A stretch of 41,044 nucleotides of DNA, taken from NCBI GenBank assembly GCA_015207195.1, contig JADEXJ010000041.1, forward strand, positions 1 to 41,044, given 5' to 3'. The notes under the pieces are model-generated. The model saw only the letters and a list, made by a program, of their open reading frames with translations. It searched no databases and had not been told where the DNA came from. Positions 7,270 through 15,015 of the stretch are shown one piece after another. The position numbers and the translations under genes are program-made. Origin of the DNA: Pleurocapsales cyanobacterium LEGE 10410 (lineage in GTDB: Bacteria > Cyanobacteriota > Cyanobacteriia > Cyanobacteriales > Xenococcaceae). Each line of letters begins with the position of its first letter. Within the stretch, counting starts at the first letter, position 1.

Positions 7270-8199
7270 ATGATCGATAGTTCCCAGATTAAAGCCAAAG
7301 CCATAGAGATGGGGTTTCATTTGGTAGGTATTGCCAACATAGACAATCATCAAGACAATGCTGTGGAACATCTCAAAAGCTGGCTGGCTGCGGGTTACCA
7401 GGCTGATATGGCATGGATGGCAACCCCTACAAGAGAAGATATTCGTGCCTATATGCCAGAGGTGCGATCGCTTATTTGCGTGGCACTCAATTACTACACC
7501 CCCCATCAACATTCTGACGATCCTCAAATCGGGAAAATTTCTCGTTATGGCTGGGGCAGAGACTATCACAAAGTTGTCGGGAAAAAGCTTAAGGCTTTGA
7601 GCAACTGGTTGCGATCGCTCGATGAATCGGTTATGGTTCGCTATTCTGTGGACACAGCTCCAATTCAGGATAAGGTTTGGGCGCAACGAGCTGGGCTGGG
7701 TTGGATTGCCAAAAACGGCAACCTGATTACTAGAAAATATGGCAGTTGGATCTTTTTGGGGGAAGTATTAACCAATTTGGAATTAACTTTCGATGCACCT
7801 CATACCAGTCACTGTGGTACTTGTAACCGTTGCCTAGATGCTTGCCCTACCAGCGCAATTATCAAACCTCATGTAGTTGATGCCAACCGCTGCATTGCCT
7901 ATCATACAATTGAAAATCGCGAGCCAAAACTTCCTCAGGCAGTTGCCAAAAATTTATCTGGTTGGGTAGCTGGGTGTGATATCTGCCAGGATGTTTGCCC
8001 CTGGAATCAACGTTTTGCCCAAGAAACAGATATTGATGATTTTCAGCCTTATGCTGCTAATATTCAGCCTCAATTAACAGAATTGGCTAGCATTTCTGAA
8101 GCAGAATGGGATCGTCGCTTTCGTGCCTCTGCCCTAAGAAGAATTAAGCCAAATATGTGGCAGCGCAATGCTCGTGCTAATCTAAATAAGGACGAGTAA
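7270..8199 (+). CDS. queG: Epoxyqueuosine reductase QueG
   Basis: Cobalamin-dependent, iron-sulfur reductase that converts epoxyqueuosine to queuosine at the wobble base of GUN tRNAs in the cytoplasm. The chosen ATG gives 309 residues beginning MIDSSQIKAKAIEMGF, where family homology starts; the longer frame from 7198 adds an unconserved 24-residue leader. The catalytic-region motif RYSVDTAPI has Asp128. Two [4Fe-4S] sets follow, HCGTCNRCLDACP (Cys182, 185, 188, 192) and, after Cys208, GCDICQDVCPWN (Cys236, 239, 243). It needs B12, which fits the presence of cbiT elsewhere in the window. It is followed after 84 bp by the HAD gene on the same strand. Confidence 0.93.
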   Translation: MIDSSQIKAKAIEMGFHLVGIANIDNHQDNAVEHLKSWLAAGYQADMAWMATPTREDIRAYMPEVRSLICVALNYYTPHQHSDDPQIGKISRYGWGRDYHKVVGKKLKALSNWLRSLDESVMVRYSVDTAPIQDKVWAQRAGLGWIAKNGNLITRKYGSWIFLGEVLTNLELTFDAPHTSHCGTCNRCLDACPTSAIIKPHVVDANRCIAYHTIENREPKLPQAVAKNLSGWVAGCDICQDVCPWNQRFAQETDIDDFQPYAANIQPQLTELASISEAEWDRRFRASALRRIKPNMWQRNARANLNKDE

Positions 8200-8283
8200 A
8201 CGTTTTTATTAGATAAATATTAGACTTATTACTAACTATAATTACGGTATCAATTACCTATATACATATATATTGAGGATTAA

Positions 8284-8964
8284 ATGACTGCTAAGGTAAT
8301 TTTATTTGACTTTGATGGTACTATTGCGGATACATATCAAGCGGTTGCCAATATTACTAACCAATTATCTACTGAATTTGGCTACAAAGCATTGGATCGC
8401 GAACAATTATTATTAATTAAAAATTTAAGCTCTCGTGAAATTGTCAAGCAGTCAGAAATATCTGTTTTCAAACTACCTTTTTTGGTTAGACGAATTAGAA
8501 TAGAGTTGAGCAAAGAAATTGCTGGACTAGACTCGATTCAAAATATTGAACAGGTTCTGTTTGAGTTGCAGCGTAGAGGTTACGTTTTGGGGATTATCAC
8601 CTCTAATATCCAAGAGAATGTTGACATATTTCTAGCAAAAAATCAGCTAAGTTCTTTGTTTAGCTTTATCCACTCTAGTACGTCTATCTTTGGCAAACAT
8701 CGAGTTATTAATCGAGTTGTTAGAGAATACAAATTGAATAGATCTGATGTAGTTTATGTCGGTGATGAAACCAGAGACATTAGATCCGCTAGAAAAAGTC
8801 GGGTACGGGCGATCGCCGTAAGCTGGGGCTTTAATTCAGCAGCAATCCTTCAAAAATATCAACCCGATTATCTTGTAGATTGCCCCCAAGAATTATTAGA
8901 GGCGATCGCTACTTGGCAGGTTCATAAAGCTCAAACTCATAAAGCTCAAACTATTGCTAACTAG
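8284..8964 (+). CDS. HAD-superfamily hydrolase, phosphoglycolate-phosphatase-like
   Basis: Soluble phosphatase of the HAD superfamily. Motif I is FDFDGT with nucleophile Asp9 and Asp11; motif II is GIITSN; the motif III lysine lies near SIFGKHR; motif IV is YVGDETRDIRSAR. The insertion between motifs I and II has the all-helical cap of the Gph/PgmB-like group. Phosphoglycolate phosphatase is a possible role, relevant to photorespiration, but the substrate cannot be fixed. The C-terminus has a short duplication (HKAQTHKAQT), apparently from local duplication at 8929-8951. ATTGAGGATTAAATG gives a reasonable ribosome-binding context. Confidence 0.85.
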   Translation: MTAKVILFDFDGTIADTYQAVANITNQLSTEFGYKALDREQLLLIKNLSSREIVKQSEISVFKLPFLVRRIRIELSKEIAGLDSIQNIEQVLFELQRRGYVLGIITSNIQENVDIFLAKNQLSSLFSFIHSSTSIFGKHRVINRVVREYKLNRSDVVYVGDETRDIRSARKSRVRAIAVSWGFNSAAILQKYQPDYLVDCPQELLEAIATWQVHKAQTHKAQTIAN

Positions 8965-9045
8965 TGGCGCACCAAGAATCTGCGTTCATCTGTGTTTATC
9001 TGTGGACTTTTCTAATGCCTCAAATTAACCTTGACGCGCCACTAG
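8961..9045. repeat. 85-bp element with 10-bp terminal inverted repeats
   Basis: CTAGTGGCGC at 8961-8970 is exactly inverted as GCGCCACTAG at 9036-9045. The interior holds CTGCGTTCATCTGTGTTTATC, cut here to its recognisable core, which is a sequence type often seen as dispersed repetitive DNA. The left end overlaps the stop codon of the HAD gene (CTAG). It is far too small to encode a transposase, so it is at most a MITE-like or REP-like element. Confidence 0.55.
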
Positions 9046-9098
9046 GAGAAGGCAAATCTACCCAGCAAAACATTAACTAAACTCCAGTATCGATTGTC

Positions 9099-10001
9099 AT
9101 GAAAGTAGACAATAACAATCCTGACTTTTTGCTGTTTGCTCAACACGGTTGGGCTGATACGGGCAATAGTATCGGTTCATTGGCAAAAGCAGTAGCCAAC
9201 GCTCAAACTTTGATTACCGTACCTAGTTTGGGATTGATTAAAACCTTTATTAGAATTGAACCTCTAGTCGAGCAATTAGAGCAAATCGCTGCGAACGTAA
9301 TCAACAATCACCCAGATACTCCGATCAAAATTGTGGGACACTCTATGGGAGGTTTGCTTTGGCTGGAGGTACTAAATCGTAATCCTCAGTGGTGGAACAA
9401 GGTACACTCATTAATTTTACTTGGTTCTCCTGTTGGGGGGTCAAACATAGCCCGTATTATCGATCCTTTAAACCTTGGTATCGGCACAGCAGCAGACTTA
9501 GGTAAAAGTCGCCGAGACATGGCAGAAAAAATTGCTCAACAGATTCCGACTCTCTCGGTTGCTAGCGACATGGGCATGGGTACAGACGGTTTGGTAACCG
9601 TAGAAAATACTAAGTTCGACTATGCTAACTGGCTGCTAGTATCAGATATCCCCCATAGTGCCATGAGATATCATTCCGAGATGATTCCTGTCATTCAAGA
9701 CTTTTGGATCGATCCTCAATTGGGCTTTCTTGCTACAGAAAACCTTGCTAATCGGTTGATTCGGCTGCTGCGTTCAGTACCAGGAATGACTGATGCCGAT
9801 TATCGGGATTTTGAGCGATCGCAAGTAGTTGTCAGTTTTGCCGATGGTGTTACTCTTCATACCTGGAATCATCCTTTAGGTGTAGCTCACGTTTATCTGA
9901 GTAAAAATAGCCAACAGTGTCTTTATGCTGGCTATGTTGGATTACTTCATGCCAAGGATTTACGTCGGGCGATCGCAGAAATTCGTCAGCATATTTTATA
10001 A
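9099..10001 (+). CDS. Alpha/beta hydrolase, lipase/PGAP1-like
   Basis: The 300-residue protein has an alpha/beta-hydrolase core without a signal peptide. The N-terminal strand FLLFAQHGWADTG supplies the HG oxyanion motif. The nucleophile elbow is IVGHSMGG (residues 78-85, Ser82), typical of lipases and PGAP1-like hydrolases. The catalytic His is probably in VSDIPHSAMRYH and the acid in the GTDGLV region. The last 100 residues (from about PGMTDADYRDFERSQ) look like a separate C-terminal extension. It ends about 75 bp before tRNA-Gln. A lipid or thioester substrate is plausible but not shown. Confidence 0.8.
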   Translation: MKVDNNNPDFLLFAQHGWADTGNSIGSLAKAVANAQTLITVPSLGLIKTFIRIEPLVEQLEQIAANVINNHPDTPIKIVGHSMGGLLWLEVLNRNPQWWNKVHSLILLGSPVGGSNIARIIDPLNLGIGTAADLGKSRRDMAEKIAQQIPTLSVASDMGMGTDGLVTVENTKFDYANWLLVSDIPHSAMRYHSEMIPVIQDFWIDPQLGFLATENLANRLIRLLRSVPGMTDADYRDFERSQVVVSFADGVTLHTWNHPLGVAHVYLSKNSQQCLYAGYVGLLHAKDLRRAIAEIRQHIL

Positions 10002-10027
10002 AGCGAGGGAGAATTTTCCCAAATTAC

Positions 10028-10058
10028 TTGACAAACTTAGGTGATAAATTGCTATGAT
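10028..10058 (+). promoter_or_regulatory. Sigma-70-type promoter of tRNA-Gln
   Basis: A consensus -35 TTGACA at 10028-10033 and a near-consensus -10 TATGAT at 10053-10058 have a 19-bp spacer and end 18 bp before the mature tRNA. The spacer is slightly long, but both hexamers are strong and correctly placed. Confidence 0.8.
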
Positions 10059-10076
10059 GTCTATGTTGAAAAACGG

Positions 10077-10148
10077 TGGGGTGTCGCCAAGCGGTAAGGC
10101 AGCGGTTTTTGGTATCGCCATTCCTAGGTTCGAATCCTAGCACCCCAG
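10077..10148 (+). tRNA. trnQ-UUG: tRNA-Gln (anticodon UUG)
   Basis: A full cloverleaf can be folded. The 7-bp acceptor is TGGGGTG with CACCCCA; the D stem is GCC/GGC; the anticodon stem GCGGT/ATCGC encloses loop TTTTGGT with anticodon TTG; the T arm CTAGG-TTCGAAT-CCTAG is perfect. The discriminator base is G and the CCA tail is not encoded, as is common in cyanobacteria. It reads CAA, and CAG by wobble. Confidence 0.97.
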
Positions 10149-10347
10149 TTTTATGAAGTTATTGTCTAACTGGGCTTTAATCTATTTGAGCTGTTCTCAG
10201 CTAACTCAACTTCTTTATTGCGACATCTCTCTGTCGATCTCTTTTCCGAGTCTCTGGTTACCCGTAAGTTTTTTTGGTTTTAGCGATCGCTCATCTATCA
10301 ACTAATTTGTTATAAAGGGGAAAACAGTATTTAAAAAGATCGCACAG

Positions 10348-10467
10348 ATGAAATATCGCAGATGTAGACCTGAAAAGCGCGTGTATCGTAATTTAGCTTT
10401 GGGAATTATTACCTTTGTAGTTTTTGCGATGGTTTTACCAATAGTAGATTGGGGAATGATGCCATGA
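10348..10467 (+). CDS. Possible small single-pass membrane protein, 39 residues
   Basis: An ATG opens a 39-codon frame encoding a basic N-terminus (MKYRRCRPEKRVYRNLA) followed by one hydrophobic segment (LGIITFVVFAMVLPIV) and a short DWGMMP tail. This is a classic positive-inside single-span topology, and small proteins of this type are common in cyanobacterial thylakoid complexes. No family is recognised and the ribosome-binding context is weak. It lies alone in the 437-bp gap between tRNA-Gln and cdsA. The rest of that gap shows only a HIP1 site near 10283. Confidence 0.4.
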   Translation: MKYRRCRPEKRVYRNLALGIITFVVFAMVLPIVDWGMMP

Positions 10468-10585
10468 ATATTCACACGTATAAAATTAGAATTAAAAATT
10501 AAAACTGGTTATTCACCTTGAATACGAACTAATTAGAACTAATAAAATTGCCAGAATATAATTCACATTAAGCGTTGTTTATCAT

Positions 10586-11464
10586 CTACCAAGCTGTCAA
10601 TAAAGGCAATAATAAAGTAAAGAAATAATAGACCAATGGAGCAGTAAAAACGTAGCTATCTGTTCGATCTAAAATTCCCCCATGCCCAGGGATTAGCTGT
10701 CCAGAATCTTTGACCCCCGCATCTCGTTTCATCATTGATTCAGTCAAATCTCCCAGCAAGCTGGTAACCCCGACCAAAGTTCCCAGCATAACGCCACTAA
10801 TTCGCCAGGCAGGAAAATCGAAATACCAAGCTCCTAATTCAGCCACAATCAAGCTACCAACTACACCAAAAATAGCCCCTTCTACAGTTTTTTTAGGACT
10901 AATATTAGACAGCCTCGTTCTACCAAAGCTTTTGCCCATAGTGTATGCGCCAATATCTGCTGCCCAAATACAAGCCATAACCAAAAACGTCAGAGTTAAG
11001 GCGGTAGGAAACTGATTTGGATTGAGCCAAGAGTCTGGCCAATAGCCGTTTAAAGGTAAATTGCTGTAATTATTAGTATGGGGAAGGTTAACTCGTAAAC
11101 GAACCCAAAAAGTAGGCAAATAGCCTGTATAAAACAATCCCAAGATGGAACTAGAAATATCAGCAATAGTAGCCATCTTAGGTTGAAATAGTAAATAAAA
11201 GCAGATGACCGTTCCCCCCAGACAAAACATCGCATCAGTTACGTTGGGAGCAATGGAGGCACTGAGCAATAGAAGCAGGGAGACAATCAAAGTGGTTTTG
11301 CCAGCAGGTTCGATTCCTTTGGCACGAACCAATCGAAAATATTCTAACTGTGCCAAAACCATTAAAATACCAATACCAATGGTAAAGTACCATCCTCCGA
11401 GAATAATCATTCCCAATGCTAAAGCGATCGCCACTATCGAGCTAAATATACGAGACAAAGGCAT
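10586..11464 (-). CDS. cdsA: Phosphatidate cytidylyltransferase CdsA
   Basis: Integral membrane enzyme making CDP-diacylglycerol from CTP and phosphatidic acid, the branch point to phosphatidylglycerol. The protein has 292 residues and about eight hydrophobic segments. The family signature (S-x3-KR-x4-KD-x5-PGHGG-x2-DR-x-D) is complete near the C-terminus, as SMMKRDAGVKDSGQLIPGHG then GILDRTDS. Upstream, the conserved ADIGAYTMGKSFGRTRLSNISPKKTVEG segment is present. It is the last of three minus-strand genes after the decarboxylase and cbiT, with a repeat-rich gap before it. Length and motifs are normal. Confidence 0.95.
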   Translation of the reverse strand: MPLSRIFSSIVAIALALGMIILGGWYFTIGIGILMVLAQLEYFRLVRAKGIEPAGKTTLIVSLLLLLSASIAPNVTDAMFCLGGTVICFYLLFQPKMATIADISSSILGLFYTGYLPTFWVRLRVNLPHTNNYSNLPLNGYWPDSWLNPNQFPTALTLTFLVMACIWAADIGAYTMGKSFGRTRLSNISPKKTVEGAIFGVVGSLIVAELGAWYFDFPAWRISGVMLGTLVGVTSLLGDLTESMMKRDAGVKDSGQLIPGHGGILDRTDSYVFTAPLVYYFFTLLLPLLTAW

Positions 11465-11810
11465 AATGCGTTGCTACTACAAACGCTGAAGTATGAATGT
11501 AAGATTCAGTTTAAGACCGAAAAGTGAAAGCAAACCTCACCAGGTAATGGCTGGGTGCAATTCACCTTATGAAAGGTTAACAAATTAATGGATGAACTCC
11601 TAGTATTTTTTTTTACCAACAGCGATCGCTCTCGAACGAGGAACAGAGGGAAGTAAAAGCAAGAAGTAAGAAGTAAAAAGTAAGAAGTAAAAAGTTAAGA
11701 AGTAAAAAGTTAAGAAGTAAGAGGTAAAACAACGTCACGGTATTCTTTAGGATGACCAATGACTAATGACCAATGACTAATGACCAATGACTAATGAACC
11801 AAGATCTAGT
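11465..11810. repeat. Intergenic gap with two short-tandem-repeat arrays and a dispersed-element copy
   Basis: No gene is seen. From 11651 to about 11729 there are irregular repeats of AAGTAAGAAGTAAAA-like units. From 11751 to 11796 there are three near-perfect copies of the double heptad TGACCAATGACTAA. Between them, 11736-11756 reads CACGGTATTCTTTAGGATGA, a diverged copy of the dispersed element (consensus CGGTATCCTTTAGGA) found elsewhere in this window. Such heptad arrays are a known feature of cyanobacterial intergenic DNA. They are not CRISPR: there are no unique spacers. Confidence 0.85.
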
Positions 11811-12401
11811 CTATAATTTTTCTCCACTAAGGATAAACATTGGATTAACCGCAGCGAAAGTCTGGTGAATTCCCCTAGTTTCCAAACGGTTGACCGCTGA
11901 CTGAACTACTTCAATATTACGAGCCTGTAGTTCTGCCAAACCTTCAGAGATGATGTATAAGTTTTCTAAGTTATTAACCGTAGCAACAATCCGCCCTTCT
12001 GGTTGAAGATATTTCCAAGTTTGTTTGAGTATGTCCTTAATCGGCTTGCCTCCTTCGATACATACTAGGTTTGGTTGGGGCTGGAGATCCTTCAGGCATT
12101 CGGGCGCACTACCCTGAATAACCTTGACGTTATTGACTTCAAAGCGATCGCAGTTACGTTTGATCAATCTGGCAACTTCATCATCTCTCTCGATCGCAAT
12201 TATTTGTCCTTCGGGACAAAGCAACCCTATTTCCACAGGGATCGTTCCCGTTCCTGCACCAATGTCCCACAAAACTGAATTGGGCTTCATCCGCAACGAA
12301 GAGATAATTAAAATACGTACTTCTCTTTTACTCAAAGGGATTCCTGGTAGACGCTCAAATAATTTGTCGGGAATACCAGGAGTTTTATAGGGCCAGAGCA
12401 T
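11811..12401 (-). CDS. cbiT: Precorrin-6Y/cobalt-precorrin methyltransferase CbiT
   Basis: SAM-dependent methyltransferase of the corrin pathway, decarboxylating C15-methyltransferase. The protein has 196 residues, as expected for free-standing CbiT rather than the fused CobL. It opens with PGIPDKLFERLPGIPLSKREVR, the characteristic CbiT start. The SAM-binding motif is LWDIGAGTGTIPVE (about 44-57), followed by acidic ERDDEVARLI at the end of the second strand. VNRLETRGIHQTFAAVNPMF at the C-terminus is also typical. The three-gene minus run decarboxylase-cbiT-cdsA is compact at its first junction (65 bp). Together with queG it indicates a cobalamin-making and -using organism. Confidence 0.92.
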   Translation of the reverse strand: MLWPYKTPGIPDKLFERLPGIPLSKREVRILIISSLRMKPNSVLWDIGAGTGTIPVEIGLLCPEGQIIAIERDDEVARLIKRNCDRFEVNNVKVIQGSAPECLKDLQPQPNLVCIEGGKPIKDILKQTWKYLQPEGRIVATVNNLENLYIISEGLAELQARNIEVVQSAVNRLETRGIHQTFAAVNPMFILSGEKL

Positions 12402-12466
12402 AATTAGGTATTAAATTTTAGATATTAATATAGACCGATATCTATCAACTTAGTTAGTTTATTCCG

Positions 12467-13924
12467 CTATCGAAGTATCTGTATGGTTTCTAGGGTTGGA
12501 TCGTTACACCCTGTAATAGTTCCCCCCGCAGCCAAAATTTGTTTGAGGTATTCGATTGCTTCTGTGGTAATCATTTCACCAGGCATTAATAGGGGAATAC
12601 CAGGGGGATAAGGACAAATCAACTCACCGCATAGGCGATTATCTGCTTCGCTCATCGGTATAGTTTCAGTTGCTGCAAAATAAGCCTCTCTAGGAGAAAT
12701 GATCGACTGATAGCTGATAGCTAGTGGCTGTCCTTTGGGACTTCGCTTTGCATTATGGCTATTGACTTTTGTCCGTGACAGAATTTGACAGGCTTGAATA
12801 AGTTTTTGGATGTCTTCAGTGCTATTACCAGGAGAGATAATAAAGGTCAGGTGTTGCAATAGGGGTAGTTCGCAGGTAACTCCTAACCGTTCGTGCAATA
12901 TTTCGTCGGCTTCAAAGCCAGTTATTCCTAATTTGGCTACGTCAACCGTTAATCTGGTAGGGTCGAAGTATTGACATCCAGGCTGTATTTCTGGCTCAAA
13001 CACCGATAGATTTGGTATTTGCGCTATTTGCCTGGCTCGCTCGGCTAAGGCAATAGTTTTACTCATTAATTCTTCGCCTTGGGTCGCCATTTGTTGCCTG
13101 GCAGCATCTAAAGAGGCAAGAAGCAGATAGCTGGGGCTGGTAGACTGAACCAACTGTAAGGCTTTACTGATTTGATGCTCCCTAACTCGGTTTCCCTGAA
13201 GATGCAGCATGGATGCCTGTGTCATCGCACTCAACACCTTATGAGTAGACTGTACGGTCAAATCTGCCCCGACACTCATTGCCGATGGCGGTAAATCGGT
13301 ATGAAAAGCAAAGTGCGCGCCGTGTGCCTCATCTACCAGCAAAGGTATATCGTACTGATGGACAATTTTGGCGATCGCCTTCAAATCGCTACATACTCCC
13401 TGATAGGTAGGGTGCAGCATCATCACCGCTTTGGTATCGGGATGTTTCTCTAAAGTTTGTCTTACTGTTTCTGGAGTGACGTTGTGAGTTAATCCTGCTT
13501 GCCGATCGTATTCTGGATTGATAAATATCGGTATTGCCCCAGACAGAACCAAACCTGCGATCGCCGATTGATGAATGTTTCTCGGTAAAATTATCTTCTC
13601 TCCTGAGCTACAGGTAGCTAAAATCGCTGCCACAATGCCACAGGTTGAACCATTAATCAAAAACCAGGTTTTTTCTGCCCCAAAAGTCATGGCTGCTAGC
13701 TTTTGTGCCTCGGCGATCGCGCCTTGGGGTGCAAATAAGTTATCTAGTTCTGGGAGTTCTGGCAAATCTGCCCTAAATACTGCTGCCCCAATCAAGTCTT
13801 CAATTTTGTCGTTGATGCCCTTGCCTTGCTTATGTCCTGGAGCATAAAAAGCAGCGTGAGGTTTACCAGCAGACTCAATCAAAGCATCTAACAAGGGGGT
13901 TTTCATCCAATAATTATTAGGCAT
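12467..13924 (-). CDS. Orn/Lys/Arg decarboxylase family protein (PLP-dependent)
   Basis: PLP-dependent amino-acid decarboxylase of the group with a free-standing catalytic fold and no N-terminal wing domain (485 residues). Visible features are FYAPGHKQG at the start, the glycine-rich NGSTCG cofactor segment (91-96), VDEAHGAH (197-204) with the ring-contacting Asp198, and STHKVLSAM with Schiff-base Lys229. The C-terminal domain has PYPPGIPLLMPGE. Lysine, arginine or ornithine cannot be chosen from sequence. Start: ATG at 13924 or the internal Met at 13906. A dispersed repeat (12731-12752) lies in frame in the variable inter-domain segment (NAKRSPKGQPL). Confidence 0.88.
   Translation of the reverse strand: MPNNYWMKTPLLDALIESAGKPHAAFYAPGHKQGKGINDKIEDLIGAAVFRADLPELPELDNLFAPQGAIAEAQKLAAMTFGAEKTWFLINGSTCGIVAAILATCSSGEKIILPRNIHQSAIAGLVLSGAIPIFINPEYDRQAGLTHNVTPETVRQTLEKHPDTKAVMMLHPTYQGVCSDLKAIAKIVHQYDIPLLVDEAHGAHFAFHTDLPPSAMSVGADLTVQSTHKVLSAMTQASMLHLQGNRVREHQISKALQLVQSTSPSYLLLASLDAARQQMATQGEELMSKTIALAERARQIAQIPNLSVFEPEIQPGCQYFDPTRLTVDVAKLGITGFEADEILHERLGVTCELPLLQHLTFIISPGNSTEDIQKLIQACQILSRTKVNSHNAKRSPKGQPLAISYQSIISPREAYFAATETIPMSEADNRLCGELICPYPPGIPLLMPGEMITTEAIEYLKQILAAGGTITGCNDPTLETIQILR
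12731..12752. repeat. Diverged dispersed-element copy inside the decarboxylase gene
   Basis: On the minus strand this reads GCAAAGCGAAGTCCCAAAGG, resembling the consensus GCGAAGCGGTATCCTTTAGG and the GCGAAGCGGTCCC variant at 35466. It is translated in frame as AKRSPKG in a linker. The match is imperfect, so assignment is tentative. Confidence 0.4.
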
Positions 13925-14272
13925 TTGCGCTCAAGTACTTCCTATCTCACTGTGAATTATAATTAACCAAAAAATATCAAGTTAGTCATCAGCATTGCCA
14001 GGTGAGAACCAACGACTAATAACTAACACTCAAGCTCGCTAATTTCAACCCTACAGAGCAATACATTTTACCTAACAAACATTGTTTCAGACTTGAACAA
14101 ATGTTGGCAGCTTAACCCAGCTTTATATAAACCATTTTTTTAATAAAGATTAAGTAAAAACGAACTATTACTATCGCTTTGTCAGTAATTTTTCTGATAT
14201 TGTTTAAAAGCAATAGATTAATAAGAATAAAGGTATACAAAATTGTATTTATTCAATACTTGTCATAAATTC
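13925..14272. other. Divergent intergenic region upstream of decarboxylase and response regulator
   Basis: No gene is seen. The region is AT-rich and includes a short heptad remnant (GACTAATAACTAACACT near 14011). It must carry the promoters of both flanking genes. A palindromic-looking ATACAAAATTGTAT lies at 14235-14248 and TTCATGAA overlaps the regulator start. These could be binding sites, but nothing in the sequence proves it. Confidence 0.4.
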
Positions 14273-14991
14273 ATGAATGATAAAAAAAAATTCTTATTGT
14301 AGATGACGACTTGTCTCTACAACACTTGATAGAAAGATTTTTAAGCTATAACAATTATCATACCGAAGTCGCTTCAAACTGCAAACTTGCCAGACAAAAG
14401 TTTAAAATATTTCAGCCAGATTTGGTAATTCTTGACGTTAATTTACCTGACGATTTGGGATTTAATCTTTGTGAAGAACTGCGAAAAACCAATGTAATGA
14501 TTGTTATGTTAAGCTCTATGGCTGATAATAACTATATCTTGGAGGCATTTGCTAGGGGGGCAGACGACTACATTACCAAACCATTCGATCTGCAAATAAT
14601 CAAAGCCAAGATCGATGCTTTGTTCAGAAGAAGCGATCGCCATAGTTCTCTTGCCAAAATCGAACAACTTTTAGTAGTCGATAAATTAAAAATTAATTTT
14701 TATCGTCGCGAAGTTATGCTTAATAATCATCTAGTTTCACTAACCGCTTTGGAATTTGACTTATTATATTTCTTAGCCAATAATCCTAATCGAGTTTGGG
14801 ATCGAGCAGAATTAATTTCAGCAATTTGGCAAAAAGATGACTACAACGGAGACGATCGCAAGGTAGATATTCATATTGGTCGGATACGCAAAAAAATTGG
14901 CGATCTTGGCGGGAAGTTTATTAAAACCGTTTGGGGTAGAGGCTATATGTTTGAGTTATCCAGTTCTAATGCAGTAAAATTGGCAGACTGA
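14273..14991 (+). CDS. OmpR/PhoB-family response regulator, start out of frame across an A9 tract
   Basis: Two-component regulator with an N-terminal receiver and a C-terminal winged-helix DNA-binding domain. The receiver shows ILIVDDD, the phosphorylation site in LVILDVNLPD, VMLSSMADN and the conserved Lys in YITKPF. The effector shows LTALEFDLLYFLANNPNRVW, RKVDIHIGRIRKKIG and TVWGRGYMF. The only sensible ATG (14273) encodes MNDKKK, but with nine A at 14282-14290 that frame hits TAG at 14300. The receiver frame (ILIVDDD) has a stop immediately upstream at 14281-14283 and no ATG. Seven or ten A would make one frame. A TTG at 14311 would drop beta-1 and the acidic pocket. This is either transcriptional slippage or a broken start. 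It lies 24 bp upstream of ychF. No partner kinase is in the window. Confidence 0.8.
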
Positions 14992-15015
14992 ACCTAAAAG
15001 CCAATACAAGTCGTC

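Noticed and set aside
11651-11796. Tandem arrays that could be taken for a CRISPR array
   Set aside because: Units are 7-15 bp, directly adjacent and without unique spacers; no cas gene is in the window.
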